A stretch of 64,000 bases of DNA from Cordylochernes scorpioides (GCA_030710605.1 CP092869.1:10751425-10815424); one strand, 5' to 3'. Shown: positions 1 to 11,114, numbered from the stretch's first letter. Notes: a model not told the origin generated them from the sequence alone. Translations and numbers: made by a program.

Positions 1-96
1 GAGGAAGAAAATGGTGTTGAATCGTTTTTGAAGACAACTCTCAGATTTATAAAATTAAACTTTAAATCATTTTTAGATATAGAGAGAAACGATTAC

Positions 97-979
97 TGAT
101 ATTGTATAAGACATTATATCGAAGTACAATTACTTATGGTTATTCAGTATGGTATCCATTCATAAACAAAAAGTCTAAGGACAAACTAAATTCTCTTCAA
201 TATAAAATATTAAAACATTGTATACAGGCCTACAGTACAACATCATCGGACTGTACACACATACTTGCACAAGTCCCCAAACTTACTGATTATATTGAAT
301 CTAACATGTTGAAAACCGAAATAAATTACAACCGATTTGACTCTTCAAGTAGGAATATAATTTCTAATTATATAAGGGAAAAAATGCAGAAATACTATGA
401 GAAGACTAATACCATTTTCAAGTCCTTCTTCACTGACTCCCAAATACCCAAATATGTCAAGCCAAATTTTTACAGTGTCCAATTTTTTACTGGACACGGT
501 AACTTTAGATCATATTTGTACAAAGTCAGAAAGACGGATTCGCCTAAATGCTCATGTGGTGCAGAAGAAGAAAATCCTGTACATATTCTAACGGACTGTC
601 GACTTGTAGAGGACTTGAGAGTCAAAAATCAAATAAATATAAATTGTCTAAATCAAATAGTTAATAATAGATATATGTATATAAATTTTAATAGATTTTG
701 TAGAATGTTTTTTAGTAATAGATAGCCTGGGCTGTAATAACTGATATATAGTTATATGCTGTAAATAGCTCTAAATTTCTGTTCTTATCTGTGATGTTCA
801 CTAATATTCATTATAGGGTAATTAAATCGTTAACTAACTGACAAATATGTTAATAATTTTTATTATATAATAACTAAAATCATATTAATAATTACTGTAA
901 ATAAGCTCCCAAACTTGTGTATGCATGCAAATATCCAAGACGGATATCGCGTGCTTTGTAAATGATAATAAATAAATAA
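97..979 (+). mobile_element. 5'-truncated R1/Jockey-type LINE insertion
   Basis: The insertion is flanked by the 5 bp direct repeat ATTAC (92-96 and 980-984). It ends in a short GATAATAAATAAATA-type tail. The uninterrupted version of the target survives in inverted form near 14.5 kb, which shows that the 883 bp here are inserted. The 5' part, with endonuclease and most of the reverse transcriptase, is missing, as is usual for incomplete target-primed insertion. Confidence 0.75.
102..725 (+). pseudogene. LINE ORF2 C-terminus (partial)
   Basis: This 207-residue open frame is the C-terminal part of a non-LTR retrotransposon polymerase. It begins in the reverse-transcriptase thumb (LYKTLYRSTITYGYSVW). 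It continues to the FTGHGNFRSYL motif and a C-x-C-x9-H-x4-C knuckle (CSCG...H...C), both typical of the R1/Jockey/I groups downstream of the RT. The catalytic palm is absent, so it cannot act alone. A diverged relative is at 23177-23494. Confidence 0.75.
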
Positions 980-1130
980 ATTACCTTGTATTTAAGGCAA
1001 CAAAAGATTCATCCAATTTTCATACATTTTCTAACCAGATTCAACTTGTGAAAAACAGACGATCAAGGAAAAATAAACAAATTAATAATAGAAGGTAAGT
1101 TCCTATTTTTTACAAGCTTTCATACTCAAA

Positions 1131-1730
1131 GAATATTTAACTTCTTGCTTCATATGGACTACTGAAGAGACGATTAAGAAAAGAAGAACCAGCTTGTCTG
1201 GACATCTTATCTGACACTCGAAGTAAATAAAGGTACTGATGGATGGCTGTATGGAGGATGGAAATCAGGAAAAGCAATGCCGAGAATATAATTATTTACC
1301 AATTTATGTAAAAGACATTAAAATAACATCAAAAACCTAACCAGTGAAAGAAATCTCTGAGAAGACTACTACCAGCCTCCAACCTATAGCTGGCTGAGAA
1401 AAATTAGATAGATTAAAAAATTAGGAGGGCCTGTCTCATCAGCATCGCTAGCTTCATCTCGAGATCGTTCTAATATTGTAGCATGGGCGCTGTTCTGTTG
1501 CTTATATTTGGCCGTAATATTTTATTTTCTTTACACAATTCTTTGCACTAATTCCTTATATGGTAATATGGAGAATTTAAAAGAGAGAGAGTGAAGGCAT
1601 TCTCTACAGATATTGAAAATGTATTGTCGGGATTATGGAATTCAAAGACATATGCAAATTAGTGGGTATTCTCGGTACATCACTATCATGTTACTAGAGC
1701 TATATAGCTATAGGAGAGAAAGACTAATAT
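1131..1730. other. Intergenic, nothing recognised
   Basis: AT-rich sequence without a convincing exon, RNA or element boundary. Confidence 0.5.
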
Positions 1731-2083
1731 CTTCTTCTTCTTTCTTATCTCCACTCAATCATATTAGAGTATCAAGCTTGTAAAGCTTGAGACCTGTTGG
1801 GTGAAGTAGAATGCGTCTGCCTTTGTCATTAAGACTGGGAGAACTACTCGGTGGCAGGTCGACTTAGCTCCAAAAGAAATGGCCGCCTCTGACATGAGGA
1901 ACAGACGCCATGTGAAGCCGCTCCTAACATGGAGTACAAACGCTGCTCATCCTGTATACCTAGATTAGGAGTCTTTACAGGGTACTATCAGCCGGGCCAG
2001 CTGAGCCCAAGTTTTTTAGTGAGCTTGTTACTACTCCCCCTCCTCCTTTTTCATCTGGGCTTGGGACCGGCAAAGGCGGAGTT
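1731..2083 (-). repeat. Family A SINE-like repeat, copy 1
   Basis: Nine copies of this ~350 bp repeat lie in the window. Read on its sense strand (minus here) it begins AACTCCGCCTTTGCCGG and ends in a (GAA)n-type tail, as SINEs and LINE 3' ends do. Apparent secretory-like ORFs in it are shared by most copies and are not genes. No clear pol III A/B boxes were found, so it may be a LINE 3' fragment rather than a true SINE. Confidence 0.75.
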
Positions 2084-2571
2084 AAGACCAATATTAATCT
2101 TGACCAAAGACCTCAAGGACTGGAGTGGAATATGCTAATATATAGCAATTGAGAGTTTAATTATTCAAGCTTCTACTGAATGAGAGAGAACCTAGACAAG
2201 TCACCATGAGTAATCCACCAAGAACAGACTATATAATCAGAATAGTCATACAATAGTTCCTGCAATCTGGAAGATTGATTTGTTGAATTCCCTGAGAAGG
2301 TTCGCCCTGAAAGAGTGATGAGTGGAGCCTTCACAATTTTTTCACATTTTCAGTTTACAAATTGTAGAAATTTGTTTTCTATATATTCAAAGCAATAACG
2401 CGTTGAAACTTCAACATCATTAATTTGGCAATGTTAAAAAGTACCGTGGAATATGGTGATGAAAGAATTGAAGCGAAGCGACTATACATAATAAGGGTTT
2501 ATTTAAATATAAAAAATATACATGTGTGAATATAATTTACAGATATATATATATATGGCAATTCCCTCAGC
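2084..2571. other. Downstream flank of gene A
   Basis: AT-rich, no other gene seen. It contains the predicted gene A poly(A) signal at 2498-2503. Confidence 0.5.
2498..2503 (-). promoter_or_regulatory. Predicted poly(A) signal of gene A
   Basis: AATAAA on the minus strand, about 69 bases beyond the gene A stop codon. The position is right for the cleavage signal of a short 3' UTR. Confidence 0.45.
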
Positions 2572-5500
2572 TCAGCCGAGAAAGGTCTCTCCTCTGTAGG
2601 AGAGGTAGAGGAATTGGTCATCAGACTTGTACATCTGTACACATTTTCCACATAGTCAATAAAATGATTTATGGTCTTGGTCACAAGTGAAAATGTATAT
2701 AAGGTTTTCCCAAAAGTTAGTGTTTTTCTTATTATACTTGGCGAATAACATCATTACGGCGAATAGATAATAATACATATAACAATTACTTTATACATTA
2801 TACAAGACATTATACATAACGGAAAATAATATTGGTATTCCTCTTTTTGCAAGTGTTTACGAACTTTTGGGACAACCTTGTAAAAAAAGGTTATCAACAC
2901 ACACAATGTATCGTTTAAGTTTCTTCTGGAAATTCCGCAATAGTTATACTTCTCAAAGAATTCACATTTTACCGATTAAAACTTATGGAAAAACAAGGAC
3001 GTTTCATATTTTGATGTCCCTGGTCATCTATTTTTTTTAAGGAGACAGGTAATTTGTTTCACATTTGGTTATCTCGTGTGTCTACAAAAAATATCAATGT
3101 GTACCAAATATATTTCAGAGTTATTGTCTGAATACCGAAACATTCTCAAAGGTACAACTTCTTTAGGTTTTGTCCATGAGTATATATTGATGCATATTTC
3201 GCTAGATGAAACAACTCTTTGGTCTCTTGAAAGATTTCACCATTCGCGTAATTATGGTCATACATCATAATTGAGATGATACAATCGAAACTACCATGTA
3301 CCAACGAATTCTATTGTTCATGGCTTTCATGCGAGGAGATTTACAAATTTTCAAAACTTCATTTTGAGGTACTTAAACTTCCCGAAATGACCTGACGGTC
3401 TCTAGACAGTATATGTTTCTCTGTGTTTTATCAAACAGGGACAATTTAGATATCCTTTTAAGTTAAGAAAATATATATGTACCAGATTATTTGTCAGTCT
3501 CACCTATGGCGGAAATTTTCAAGAATAATCAAAAATAAATGTGTTGATGCATTTAGATTGTTCTCATGACGCTAACATTTTCCATTGCAGAATAAGATCA
3601 ATTATCTAGTATAACGTTTAAAATTCAATGTGGACCTCTGGTGTTGAAAATATACGTTTATTGTTTGCATTATCTTCAAAGATTAATGCTTTTTATTATT
3701 ATTTATTAAACATCAAGGCCCGATATCGATGTATTTGCTCCTATTATAAAGAAAACAAACAAAACAAATAAATTAAAACATATACACTGCGTGACATTGA
3801 AAATGGAACACCAAGAAATAGTGGCCTGAAAATTATGCAAATTTCAGGGTAGTCGCGCCTAACCGAGTTATGTAAATGATGTAAAATGCGCAGCTCTCGT
3901 GCGCACATGGAGTAAGATATAAGGAAAGGAACTTGCAGAAAGGACAGTATTCGTGTCGTTATTTCTTCAAGGAAAATTATGTAGAAATTTTGTTCTTGTG
4001 TCAAAAGACACGTGTAATAACAGAGAATGCCAGGTCATCGTAAACGGAGGCAGTTCAAGCAGACAGACGCTTTTACGAGGGGCATGGTGATCGGACTGAA
4101 AAGGGCAGGTTGGTCCATACGTCAAATCGCAGCTGATACACACCTTGGTGCGTCCACGGTGCACCGACTGTGGAGAAGATGGTTGGAACAAGGAAATGTG
4201 GCAATTTATAGGAATGCCGGTGCAACCAGAGTGACGTCAGCACGTGTGGATCGGCGTATCCTTCGACAAGCAGTGGCGGCCCCACAAGCCACTTGTACCG
4301 CCATCCTGCAACATGTGCAAGACACCCTAGATCATTCCATCTTGACCAGAACCATTTCCCGTCGATTGGTTGCTAATGGCTTGCACTCATGCCGTCCGCT
4401 AAGAAGACTGCCATTGACCCCACCGAATAGGCGCCAACGTTTGGAATGGTGCCGGGCTAGATCGACGTGGATGACGGAATGGCACAGGGTCGTGTTCTCA
4501 GATGAGTCGCGTTTCTGCTTGTCCAGTGATAGTCGCCGTGTACGCGTGTGGCGTCGACGTGGAGAAAGGTCCAATCCGGCAGCAATTGTGGAACGCCCCA
4601 CCGTGCGACAGCGTGGACTCATGGTTTGGGATGCAATCGCGTATGATTCCAGGTCACCTTTACTTCGTATTCAGGGCACTATGACGGCCCAACGATACGT
4701 TGATGATGTGCTGCGACCGGTGACACTCCCCTACCTTCAGGGGGTACCCGATGCCCTTTATCAGCAGGATAACGCCCGACCGCACACTGCTCGCATTAGC
4801 CAACAATCTCTGCAAGATGTACAGATGCTTCCCTGGCCACCGTACTCTCCTGATCTCTCACCAATCGAGCACGTCTGGGACATCATTGGACGCCGTTTGC
4901 ATGCCTTGCCACAGCCGCGTTCAGAAGACGAACTGTGGCAAATGGTTGAGAGGGAAAGGAGAGCCATCCCTCAGGACGCCATCCGTACTCTGATTGACTC
5001 TCTACCTAGACGTGTTGCTGCGTGCATCGCCGTCCGCGGTGGTCCTACTTGCTACTAAGCCGACGCCGTTCTCGCTCTGTATTATGACTATCATTTTGAA
5101 ATAAAGATCACTTATTGTTCGTCCCTTGCTCTCTCTGTCTGCCGAGTTTCATCACTTTCTGGCCACTATTTCTTGGTGTTCCATTTTCAATGTCACGCAG
5201 TGTATATCGAAACAATGTGATTATATCAAAATACGAAACTATTTTAGACGCGTATGATTCTTTTAAAAATAAAACAATTTCTACAGCCCTTTGTGCAATG
5301 GAAAATTTAATGGGAGGGCCTGGCTCATATATATATAGGATTATATATTTACATATTTACATGTATTAATCGAAACAGAGTTTGAAGGATTTATATAAAT
5401 AAAGTGGTTGAGAGAGAGAGATGTAAGAGAGAATAATGCTTAGTAATTCTTGCAATATCCTTCACATGTGCGATGAGCTGATGCTCTAATCACTACACAA

Positions 5501-8500
5501 TGATTGAAGAGGTCAGAATTGAAACAGAGAAGCATGTAGCTGTTATAAACCAGTAGCTGTACTGTAGATAGATGGATAGATGTAGACTATTATACCTTTA
5601 TTAGGGACTTGCCCCATACAGTTCTCCAAATTGGGTAAGGTAATAATCATCTTGTGTTGTTTACATAGAAATTGAACTGGCTTTACTCTTCGTCTCAAAG
5701 TCATTCACTTGTTGACTGGTCCTTACATAATGATTATCTAAAATATTTATAGTAAGCTATTGCCTTCAGATTTGTTTGCTGATATTTTTGATAGCAATAC
5801 GTAGGGTGAAGTGTTGGTACATTTAATTTGTTGATATAGGGCCTTCCTATCTACATCAAGGGCTGTAAAATTAAGCAGGTTGTGGAGCATTTAGGTTGAT
5901 TTAAAAGTAGAAATATATTTTAGGCTTTATTTATTTAAATGGCTTTTATTATATTACACCGTATCAGATACAAGCTTAAGAATTACAAGTTAACAATCGA
6001 GTTATATGATGATAAATTATATGTTATAATATATACAATATTTCGCAAAATAATAATCTGTGGATTAAATATTATTATATTAATATATTATATACAATAT
6101 TATATTATATAATTAAAATATAAATATACGACACAGGTAATGGGGGAGTTCTTCAGTAATTTCATTGTCACACAGTGTACACATTAAGTTGATTTAGACT
6201 AATATGGACAAACCTGATAGGCAGTTCCCATGTCGGTGTTTCCAGAAAGAGCAATGTTGCCGTCAGCCAGCAGGTAGATGGTATCTGTCGGCTTGAGAAC
6301 GATCCTCTTCCGTAGAAAGCTGTAGACCAGATGGCAGGGAGCATCCGTAGAAAACAGGTATTTGTGTCGTTGAAGATCGGGTAGCGTAGACCTCGGATGT
6401 TTCTCTATGATTACCTGGCGACACAGAGCTTTTAGTGAAATCCATCATACCAAGAACATAGTAAATAGATTTGTGTGTATTTAGGATTATAAATTATCAC
6501 TGAATACAACATTTAGTATCAACATAGATTACTTTGAGGAACATAATACATTTCTCTAAAAATCACTACTATTTTTATAATCCATCCAAAAATAGAAATT
6601 GCCGATGTCTCCTAAATACACTTCCCTCAACGGCGACTTCCTCATCTAACCTAAAATTCTTTCTTGCTAGTCATTTCGGCTACTTCTTCTTCTTCTTTCT
6701 TATCTCCACTAAATCATATTAGGGTATCAAGCTTTGACAACCATCATGACTGGGTGAAGTAGAATGCGTCTGCCTTTGTCATTAAGACTGGGAGCACTTC
6801 TCAGTGGCAGGCCGACTTAGCTCCAAAAGAAATGGCTGCCTCTGACATGAGGAACAGACGCCATGTACAGCCGCTCCTAACAATGGAGTACAAACGCTGC
6901 TCATCCTGTATCCCTGTATTAGGGGCCCTTACAGGGTACTATCAGCCGGGCCAGCTGAGCCCAGGTTTTTTAGTGAGCTTGTTACTGCTCCCCCTCCTCC
7001 TTTTTCATCCGGGCTTGGGACCGGCAAAGGCGGAGTTATCTCGGCTACGATCTCTTGATATTGATATCTGTTGCTAGCTTTAAATGTTTGAATCAAACAT
7101 TTTCTCGATTTTTAAAGATAATATTGAATTATTCAATACTTTTTGCTTTTATTCTTTCTCTAGCTTTTTGTATATTTTCCTACTACTCTCTCATGTTCTA
7201 ATACCTATATGGGTTGATGTAAATTGTAGGAATGCCAGTAGAATATGCTCATATCTTTGAATATAAAAAAATCAGAAAAACATATGGCAGAATAATTTTG
7301 AAATAGATTAACTTTAACGTAATAAAAATATATCTATTTATTTAATTCAATTTTAGATAATAAAAAAAACATATATTGGATTTTTAAAAAATATTTATTT
7401 TGCCAATATTTCGGCTGGCTGAACGCCAAACCTTTATCAAGGCATTACATTTTTGTATACACAAACTCAGCGCCGCATTAATTCAATATAAAGTGCTATG
7501 TCCCCCTAGGGACACTTGCGCTGTCATACATGTATACCTTTACATTTGACTATACATATTTATTTACAATAATTTTAGGCTGTGAAGAATATTCATATTA
7601 TCAATACATAACAATAACGCGCCGTCTATATAATACAAATGAAAACACCAAACGCAAATATTTCTTTTCACAAATAAATCAAACTTCTTGCAATGCTTGA
7701 TGCAAATATTTAAATATAATTCTACTGTCCTAAAAGCTTATGTCCATAGTTTGCTTAAATACCACTTCTGATAATTAAATCTTCAGTGTAGAATATAAAA
7801 GTCTTCTTCTTCTTCTTTCTTATCTCCACTCAATCATATTAAGGTATCAAGCTTGTAAAGCCTGAGAGACCATCATGATTGTGTGAAGTAAAATGATTCT
7901 GCCTTTGTCATTAAGACTGGGAGCACTACTCAGTTGCAGGCCGACTTAGCTCCAAAATAAATGGCCACCTCTGACATGAGGAACAGACGCCATGTGCAGC
8001 CGCTCCTAACATGGAGTACAAACGCTGCTCATCCTGTATCCCAGGATTAGGAGCCCTTACAGGGTACTATCAGCTGGGCCAGCTGAACCCAGGTTTTTTA
8101 GTGAGCTTGTTACTGCTACCCCTCCTCCTTTTTCATCCGGGCTTGGGACCGGCAAAGGCGGAGTTGCATATAAAAGTAGAATGATCCAATACAGTATTAG
8201 AGCTCTGAAGAAGCAGTCTGGTGGATTAAATTGGCGAAACCTATGGGAGTGTTCACCACTAATGAGGTAAGCCCTCTCAATTAATTTTTTCATCACAGTA
8301 AGGGCAGTAGAGGTTATATAATTGTCATATTATATTAACAAGGAGAAGGTATTACCTTATCATATAATTGGAATTTCCTTTTGATAATTCAGTTGTACAA
8401 TCACAGAAAATTCATTTTTCCTAATTTGACTACCTGAATCCAGTACACAATTTCACATTAGCACTTTTCAAATTCAAAGCTCAGATTTTAATGTTCTCCT

Positions 8501-10981
8501 ACAATATTTAATTGTTTTTAGCTCAAATAACTTTCAAATATACTTTTTATAATACAATATATTGCGGTTTATAATTGTAGAACGGCATTTGAAAATTATC
8601 CCACATGTGTTTCTTTTGAACTAAAAATCGAAATGTATTTTAAGGAGAAATAACGCATCCCATTCCCATCTCTGGACACTTTTATTTTCCGTTCATCATT
8701 ACTCTTCACAATTCATCCTTTCATACTTCATCCCTAATGTTAGAAATAATCGTTATTTCTTCTTTAAAAATATTTCGATTTTTCTTTCAAAAGAAACACA
8801 TGAGGGATATTTTTCAAATGTCATTCTACAAATATACTTTTTATTGTCCCAAAAGAGGTAACTCTCTCGTAATATATGAATACGCTAGATGGCACTATTG
8901 CATCTCTCTTGAAAAGTTTTTTTTTATTAGGATGATGTAATAGTGCCTAAGTTCGAATGCACAATTAAAGGAACAGTTACTTCTTTCCGTCCGCCGCTAC
9001 GGTAACCGTGAACAGGGAACTCTGAAATATGGCTGACAAACGGGGCAATGGCCTTTCAATGGATTGGACAAGACACCACCACAGCATTTGCTTCTGCCCA
9101 GAAGTTCTCCTCTACGCGGGGAGAAGCAGCACAAGTAAGGGACTGCCCTGTAGTACGGTGTCGTGAGCCGCTACGGTAACCGTGAACAGGGAACTCTGAA
9201 ATGTGGCTGACTAACGGGGCAATGGCACCTTTCCTTTCCATGGATGGACAAGACACTACCACCTCTTTTGGTACATGTATATCATCCTCCAGAAACCTTT
9301 TTATTTTTTATTTTTAAAGTGACTCCAAACGTTTCATAACCTTGTATGTTAAGCTATGTTTTGTTTTGTAGCCATGAGTCAACCCAGCCAAAGGAAATCC
9401 TTGGAAGATAAATCTATAATTAAACTAACAAAGACTTCAGGTGCCTACAAAGTGGATCAATAAATTCTGGGTCGCTTCGATTTAGAAAGAACTTGGTTGT
9501 TATTGGTCATCTGATTTTTTATTCTATACAATACGATACTTGAAGTATTATGGATTTATCGTAAAGATAGAGGCTGCCTGGCCGGCATTCATATTCATAT
9601 GAAAAATAGACACTTCGGCCAGTTAGAGTTATTTATTTTTCTCAACTTTTCGACAAAAATCTTTTATCTTCGTCAGGAGGAGTAAATAAAAATAAATCAT
9701 TTGGAAAGGGGCGTTAAAAATTGTTCACTCTTTTTAACACCTTGCCAAATGCTTTATTTTTATTTACTTCTCCTGACGATGGTAAAATATTTTTGTCGAA
9801 ACGTTGAGAAAATAAAAAACTCCAACTGGCCAAGGTGTCTATTTTTCATAGAAATATTTTGGATTTGTTATTGTAACATGCTTTGTATTTATTTATGTAA
9901 AATATTTAATTATTCTTTGATTTTTCTTCATAGTTAGGCAGTCGGCGATACTGTACTTTCTTTCCTTCTCTAATATCGCATAAGTTTTTTTGTTCTGTTT
10001 ATTAATTATGGTTAACCTTGTTGTAATATATTTACGAAATTTTGGGACAACCTTGTAATTCTGAAAATTGGCCCACCTGTTGAATGGCCAACCTTGATAT
10101 AGAAAATCAGAGATTAAATCATTTTTCTATTTAAGAATCTATATATATAAAAATGAATGTATGTGTGTGTGTGTGGTCTGTTTGTCCTTTATGCCTGACC
10201 AAACCACTCATTGGAACGCCATGAAACTTTGGGAAGTTATTTAGTATAGTACTGGGAAGGTTTCTAGCAAATACAATTTTTGAAATAACTTTTCGCTTTA
10301 AAATAATCAAGATAAATATTCTAATTTATCTGTTATAATTCAACAATCTGCTCTAAATATTATCATGATGATACGATGATTTTGTAATGTAGAAAATTAG
10401 GAAAGACAAAATTCAGGATGACACGGCAATTTATTTGAGACAAGAATAATGATACAATTCCAAGGCAAGATACTATTCCTTTAACTTCCAATTACCGAGG
10501 GAACCAATTAATATTCATTTTATTCAACTTTTCGAGTATTTTTCAAGGGACCGGGAAAAAATGTTCACTTTATCGAGAGATTCGTTAGACAAACCTTTAC
10601 TCGGGTAAAACCCGGGCGAAGCCGGGTACGTCCGCTAGTAATGTTATAATTTTACAAAGGTTACCAATATTATCAAGGTTGTCCCTGAAGTTTGTAAACA
10701 CTTTCAAAATATAAATCAAAATATGTTTACGAACTTTTGGGACAATCTTGTATTAGGTCAAATTTTCATAATATACAGTGTGTGAAGATCTAGAATAGGT
10801 TCTAGTATTTTAAAAGTAGCATATATTTACGTACTGGAACTTTGTCTGGATGTCTGATGAGCATTTTGACGGCTTCAGCATAGCGGTTCTCGAAGGCTGA
10901 TTCTTTGTATTTGAAGGTGACTGGGGCTGCACTCACTATACCTGGATTAGCAGAGTCCCAGTTGCCATGTTTCAGACACAT
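2572..10981 (-). CDS. Gene A: divergent Atg8/LC3-like protein with C-terminal glycine
   Basis: Predicted three-exon gene on the minus strand: 10835-10981, 6214-6414, 2572-2634 (136 aa). Exon 1 carries a ~22-residue N-terminal extension, then FKYKESAFENRY...HPDKVP, the Atg8 helical region. Exon 2 starts VIIEKHP and holds KYLFSTD, FLRKRIVLKP and GTAYQ, matching the ubiquitin-like core. Exon 3 is MYKSDDQFLYLSY...ETFLG-stop and resembles the LC3 end. Junctions are GTACGT donor / CAG acceptor and GTTTGT donor / CAG acceptor, both phase 0. The start ATG follows an in-frame TAA 24 bases upstream, although an upstream exon is possible. Known Atg8 proteins are conjugated through this glycine to phosphatidylethanolamine on autophagic membranes. 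Here glycine is already terminal, so ATG4 trimming would not be needed. Introns of 4.4 and 3.6 kb are full of transposons. Expression is unproven. Confidence 0.8.
2699..2882. mobile_element. MITE with AAGGTTGTCCCAAAAGTT termini
   Basis: Short element whose ends, TATAAGGTTTTCCCAAAAGTT and its inverted partner AACTTTTGGGACAACCTTGTA, face each other. TA at the termini suggests a Tc1/mariner-derived MITE. Related ends recur near 10030, 10675, 13062 and 24383-24716. It lies in gene A intron 2. Confidence 0.6.
2883..3782. other. Gene A intron 2 sequence
   Basis: AT-rich. Around 3100-3190 there is a degenerate copy of the 76 bp unit seen as an array at 31706-32166. Nothing else was recognised. Confidence 0.5.
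3783..5204 (+). mobile_element. Apparently intact Tc1-like transposon
   Basis: 1422 bp element flanked by TA duplications (3781-3782, 5205-5206). Its first and last 44 bases are perfect inverted repeats starting TACACTGCGTGACATTG. It encloses one uninterrupted transposase gene and lies in gene A intron 2, antisense to it. Identical termini and an open ORF imply a recent insertion. Confidence 0.9.
4027..5058 (+). CDS. Tc1-like transposase, full length
   Basis: The 343-residue protein is the cut-and-paste transposase of the enclosing element. Residues ~15-60 are a helix-turn-helix DNA-binding region (GWSIRQIAADTHLGASTVHR), followed by a second basic binding domain. The catalytic triad can be read as D159 (VFSDESRF), D248 (YQQDNARPHTA) and E281 (SPDLSPIEHVWD). 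By my count 32 residues separate the last two, against 34 in classical Tc1. The length is normal for the superfamily and there are no internal stops. The ATG at 4027 is 244 bases inside the left terminus. Likely functional, but not shown. Confidence 0.92.
   Translation: MPGHRKRRQFKQTDAFTRGMVIGLKRAGWSIRQIAADTHLGASTVHRLWRRWLEQGNVAIYRNAGATRVTSARVDRRILRQAVAAPQATCTAILQHVQDTLDHSILTRTISRRLVANGLHSCRPLRRLPLTPPNRRQRLEWCRARSTWMTEWHRVVFSDESRFCLSSDSRRVRVWRRRGERSNPAAIVERPTVRQRGLMVWDAIAYDSRSPLLRIQGTMTAQRYVDDVLRPVTLPYLQGVPDALYQQDNARPHTARISQQSLQDVQMLPWPPYSPDLSPIEHVWDIIGRRLHALPQPRSEDELWQMVERERRAIPQDAIRTLIDSLPRRVAACIAVRGGPTCY
5591..6180 (-). mobile_element. LINE 3' fragment, split by a solo LTR
   Basis: The reverse complement matches 41990-42376, with the same C-terminal knuckle region (CTLCD...ITEELPHYL) and 3' end. 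The coding part is decayed. Bases 5881-6133 are an insertion absent from the 42 kb copy. It lies in gene A intron 2, in gene orientation. Confidence 0.7.
5881..6133. mobile_element. Putative solo LTR (253 bp)
   Basis: It begins TGTGG, ends ACGACA, and is flanked by the 5 bp direct repeat CAGGT (5876-5880, 6134-6138). The 42 kb LINE relative has CAGGT once and lacks this segment. TG...CA ends with a 5 bp duplication are LTR-retrotransposon hallmarks. The internal region was probably lost by LTR-LTR recombination. Confidence 0.65.
6683..7037 (-). repeat. Family A repeat, copy 2
   Basis: Near full length, with the CTT-rich tail side at 6683 and the conserved GGCAAAGGCGGAGTT end at 7037. It lies in gene A intron 1. 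Confidence 0.75.
7038..7801. other. Gene A intron 1 sequence with Penelope-like end
   Basis: 7385-7450 reads on the minus strand as GATAAAGGTTTGGCG...CCGAAATATTGGC, the type of 3' terminus seen on Penelope-like elements. Bases 7490-7545 share a stretch with 24025-24065. Otherwise AT-rich. Confidence 0.35.
7802..8167 (-). repeat. Family A repeat, copy 3, with target duplication
   Basis: This copy interrupts a family F MITE and is flanked by the direct repeat ATATAAAAGT. The uninterrupted F sequence near 19710-19730 shows the empty site. A ~10 bp duplication plus a GAA-type tail supports retrotransposition. Confidence 0.75.
8578..8825. repeat. Foldback (family T) without tRNA core
   Basis: Inverted arms around CATTTGAAAATTATCCCACATG and AAGGAGAAATAACG. 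This is the same foldback family that elsewhere carries a tRNA-like core (11264, 12939, 22866, 57675); only a trace of the core is left here. Confidence 0.6.
8994..9265. repeat. ~90 bp direct duplication
   Basis: The block CCGCTACGGTAACCGTGAAC... occurs at 8994-9080 and again at 9169-9265, with unrelated sequence between. Moderately GC-rich. No open frame spans both copies. Confidence 0.6.
9555..9850. repeat. Foldback with Penelope-like termini
   Basis: Inverted arms contain TTTTGTCGAAACGTTGAGAAAATAAA and its complement around 9630-9690 and 9770-9830, with CCTGACGA hinges. Such sequence resembles Penelope-like 3' ends. The flank CGTAAAGATAGAGGCTGCC recurs at 13840-13872, next to the first gap. 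Confidence 0.5.
10138..10638 (+). mobile_element. Non-autonomous Helitron-like element
   Basis: It starts TC after A at 10138 and ends CTAG before T at 10638, the rule for Helitron insertion between A and T. Just inside the 3' end is the hairpin AAACCCGGGCGAAGCCGGGT. The 5' end TCTATATATATAAAAATGAATG is shared with elements at 25661 and 58665. No Rep/helicase ORF. Confidence 0.75.
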
Positions 10982-11114
10982 GCTGTGATTACACCAGGAG
11001 GTTTAGAACAAGCTACCTGACACCTTTGACATTTGAGGGGAGTGAGAAAATCTTTCCCACTCTTCATCAAATGCCTCACAAACCCAACTTCATCAAATAC
11101 ATTCCATAATTGTA

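Larger units (their letters stand above)
1..1136. repeat. Old duplicated segment, interrupted by a LINE
   Basis: Bases 1-96 and 985-1136 together match the reverse complement of about 14400-14650, with the LINE at 97-979 as an interruption. The match continues across a GTAAGT-like site at 1094, so it does not behave like a conserved exon. The copy here has a longer open frame than the 14.5 kb copy, which carries stops. It could be a remnant of a duplicated gene or an unclassified repeat. Confidence 0.5.

Noticed and set aside
2499-2684. 61-codon minus-strand ORF over gene A exon 3
   Set aside because: Its frame differs from the exon. Only the MYKSDDQFLYLSY frame continues exon 2 and matches Atg8.
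4332-4967. Minus-strand and alternate-frame ORFs across the Tc1 element
   Set aside because: Shadows of the 4027-5058 transposase, which has all the family motifs.
1929-7077. ORFs with a secretory-signal look (LSPSFLVSLLLLPLLLFH and similar) at 1929-2138, 6832-7077, 21606-21797
   Set aside because: They are the same frame of family A repeats, present in many copies with different starts and stops. The hydrophobic run is translated repeat sequence, not a gene.
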